DNA from: an uncultured Treponema sp.
Lineage (GTDB): Bacteria; Spirochaetota; Spirochaetia; Treponematales; Treponemataceae
Direction: 5' to 3'
DNA length: 14,585 bases
Assembly: GCA_905236315.1 (NCBI GenBank)
Contig: CAJOPO010000266.1
Span: 1-14,585, forward strand
The notes under the pieces are model-generated. The model ran no database searches. It was not told where the DNA came from and was given only the letters and a program-made list of their open reading frames with translations. The first letter of the stretch is position 1; every line of letters begins with the position of its first letter. Of this stretch, positions 14,139 to 14,585 are shown in pieces. A program made the translations under genes and the position numbers.

Positions 14139-14585
14139 TTAGTTACCTCCTTTGCAGTTCTTAAATCAAACTCTTGCACTATCTTAGATTTTTCTGCTCG
14201 ACGCTGTACTCGTTTACCATAACCATATTTTCGTGAGGTAAGGTTATTTAAGAATGGAGTAAGCGTATTCATAATTAATATGCTAAACATTACTCCTTCA
14301 GGATAACCTCCGAACTTTCTGATTAAGAAAGTTATAAGACCGCAACCTGCTCCAAATGCCAAACGACCTGGCTTTGTTACTGGAGTAGTGGAATAATCTG
14401 TTGTCATAAATACTGCCCCAAATATTAAGCCACCTGATAAAAGAGACGCTATAGTATTTAAGCCCGCATAGGAAAGTCCTTTTTTTTCTGTTATAGAAGC
14501 TATAAAGGTGAGTAATGCTGTAGTTCCTACCATTGCGCATGGTGCTCTCCAGTCTATAATGTTTGTAGCAAGAAGGTATATAAAA
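14135..14585 (-). CDS. rnfD: Rnf complex subunit RnfD, partial (C-terminal part; runs off the window)
   Basis: This is the C-terminal part of RnfD, a multi-span membrane subunit homologous to NqrB with covalent FMN. The frame stays open to the right edge; upstream of the internal ATG at 14531-14533 it reads FIYLLATNIIDWRAPCA, so that ATG is not the start and the gene continues past 14585. About 150 residues are present, with several hydrophobic segments, the family's GGYPEGVMFSILIMNTLTP segment and a basic C-terminal tail. Full-length RnfD is usually about 310-350 residues, so the FMN-attachment SGAT motif should lie outside the window. rnfC is expected further upstream. Confidence 0.95.
   Translation of the reverse strand, partial: FIYLLATNIIDWRAPCAMVGTTALLTFIASITEKKGLSYAGLNTIASLLSGGLIFGAVFMTTDYSTTPVTKPGRLAFGAGCGLITFLIRKFGGYPEGVMFSILIMNTLTPFLNNLTSRKYGYGKRVQRRAEKSKIVQEFDLRTAKEVTK

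Noticed and set aside
1..14585. CRISPR array, phage genes, transposase, toxin-antitoxin or defence island
   Set aside because: No regularly spaced direct repeats and no such proteins are visible; apart from the left end and the start of the LysM-M23 gene the content is housekeeping and envelope genes.

Overview
The window is AT-rich bacterial chromosome (coding DNA looks like roughly one third G+C) with tightly packed genes, many 1-4 nt overlaps and strong Shine-Dalgarno sites on most genes. The gene set suggests an anaerobic spirochaete, probably Treponema-like: a DUF115/MAF-type protein, a membrane-anchored LysM-M23 peptidase, a beta-propeller/deacetylase-like exported protein and an Rnf complex in the order (C)DGEAB. 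That assignment is inferred from protein style and gene mix; no rRNA or other marker is present. No tRNA, rRNA, CRISPR array, transposase or phage gene is visible, so this is largely ordinary chromosome with a few regulatory oddities.

Layout. (1) Bases 1-321 carry no credible protein gene but hold a chain of inverted repeats, including a minus-strand intrinsic terminator (80-111) and two G+C-richer hairpins that could belong to a small RNA or structured 3' UTR. (2) Bases 322-4530, minus strand, form an overlapping three-gene unit read lepB (signal peptidase I) -> class B penicillin-binding protein with a C-terminal PASTA domain -> DUF115/MAF-type protein. (3) A very short divergent intergenic (4531-4573) with a palindrome leads into a plus-strand pair, 4574-8111: a membrane-anchored LysM-LysM-M23 endopeptidase and an exported beta-propeller protein with a degenerate polysaccharide-deacetylase domain. 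A strong terminator at 8127-8153 ends this unit; it overlaps the end of the convergent gene. (4) Bases 8136-10624, minus strand: aroC (chorismate synthase) followed, with a 1-nt TAATG overlap, by a D-Ala-D-Ala carboxypeptidase (S11). (5) Bases 10716-11417, minus strand: a NYN/LabA-type nuclease with a LOTUS-like tail. (6) Bases 11498-14585, minus strand: rnfB, rnfA, rnfE, rnfG and the C-terminal part of rnfD, read D-G-E-A-B and running off the right edge; rnfC is expected beyond it.

How the genes fit together. Five of the twelve genes act on the cell envelope: protein export (signal peptidase), septal or elongation peptidoglycan synthesis (class B PBP), peptidoglycan cleavage and trimming (M23, S11) and an exported propeller of unknown role. 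Rnf couples ferredoxin:NAD+ redox chemistry to an ion gradient, which fits a fermenting anaerobe. The observations most worth a second look are the deacetylase domain that has lost its metal-binding histidines, the 8-A tract and hairpin that make the start of the LysM-M23 gene ambiguous, and the structured non-coding block at the left end.
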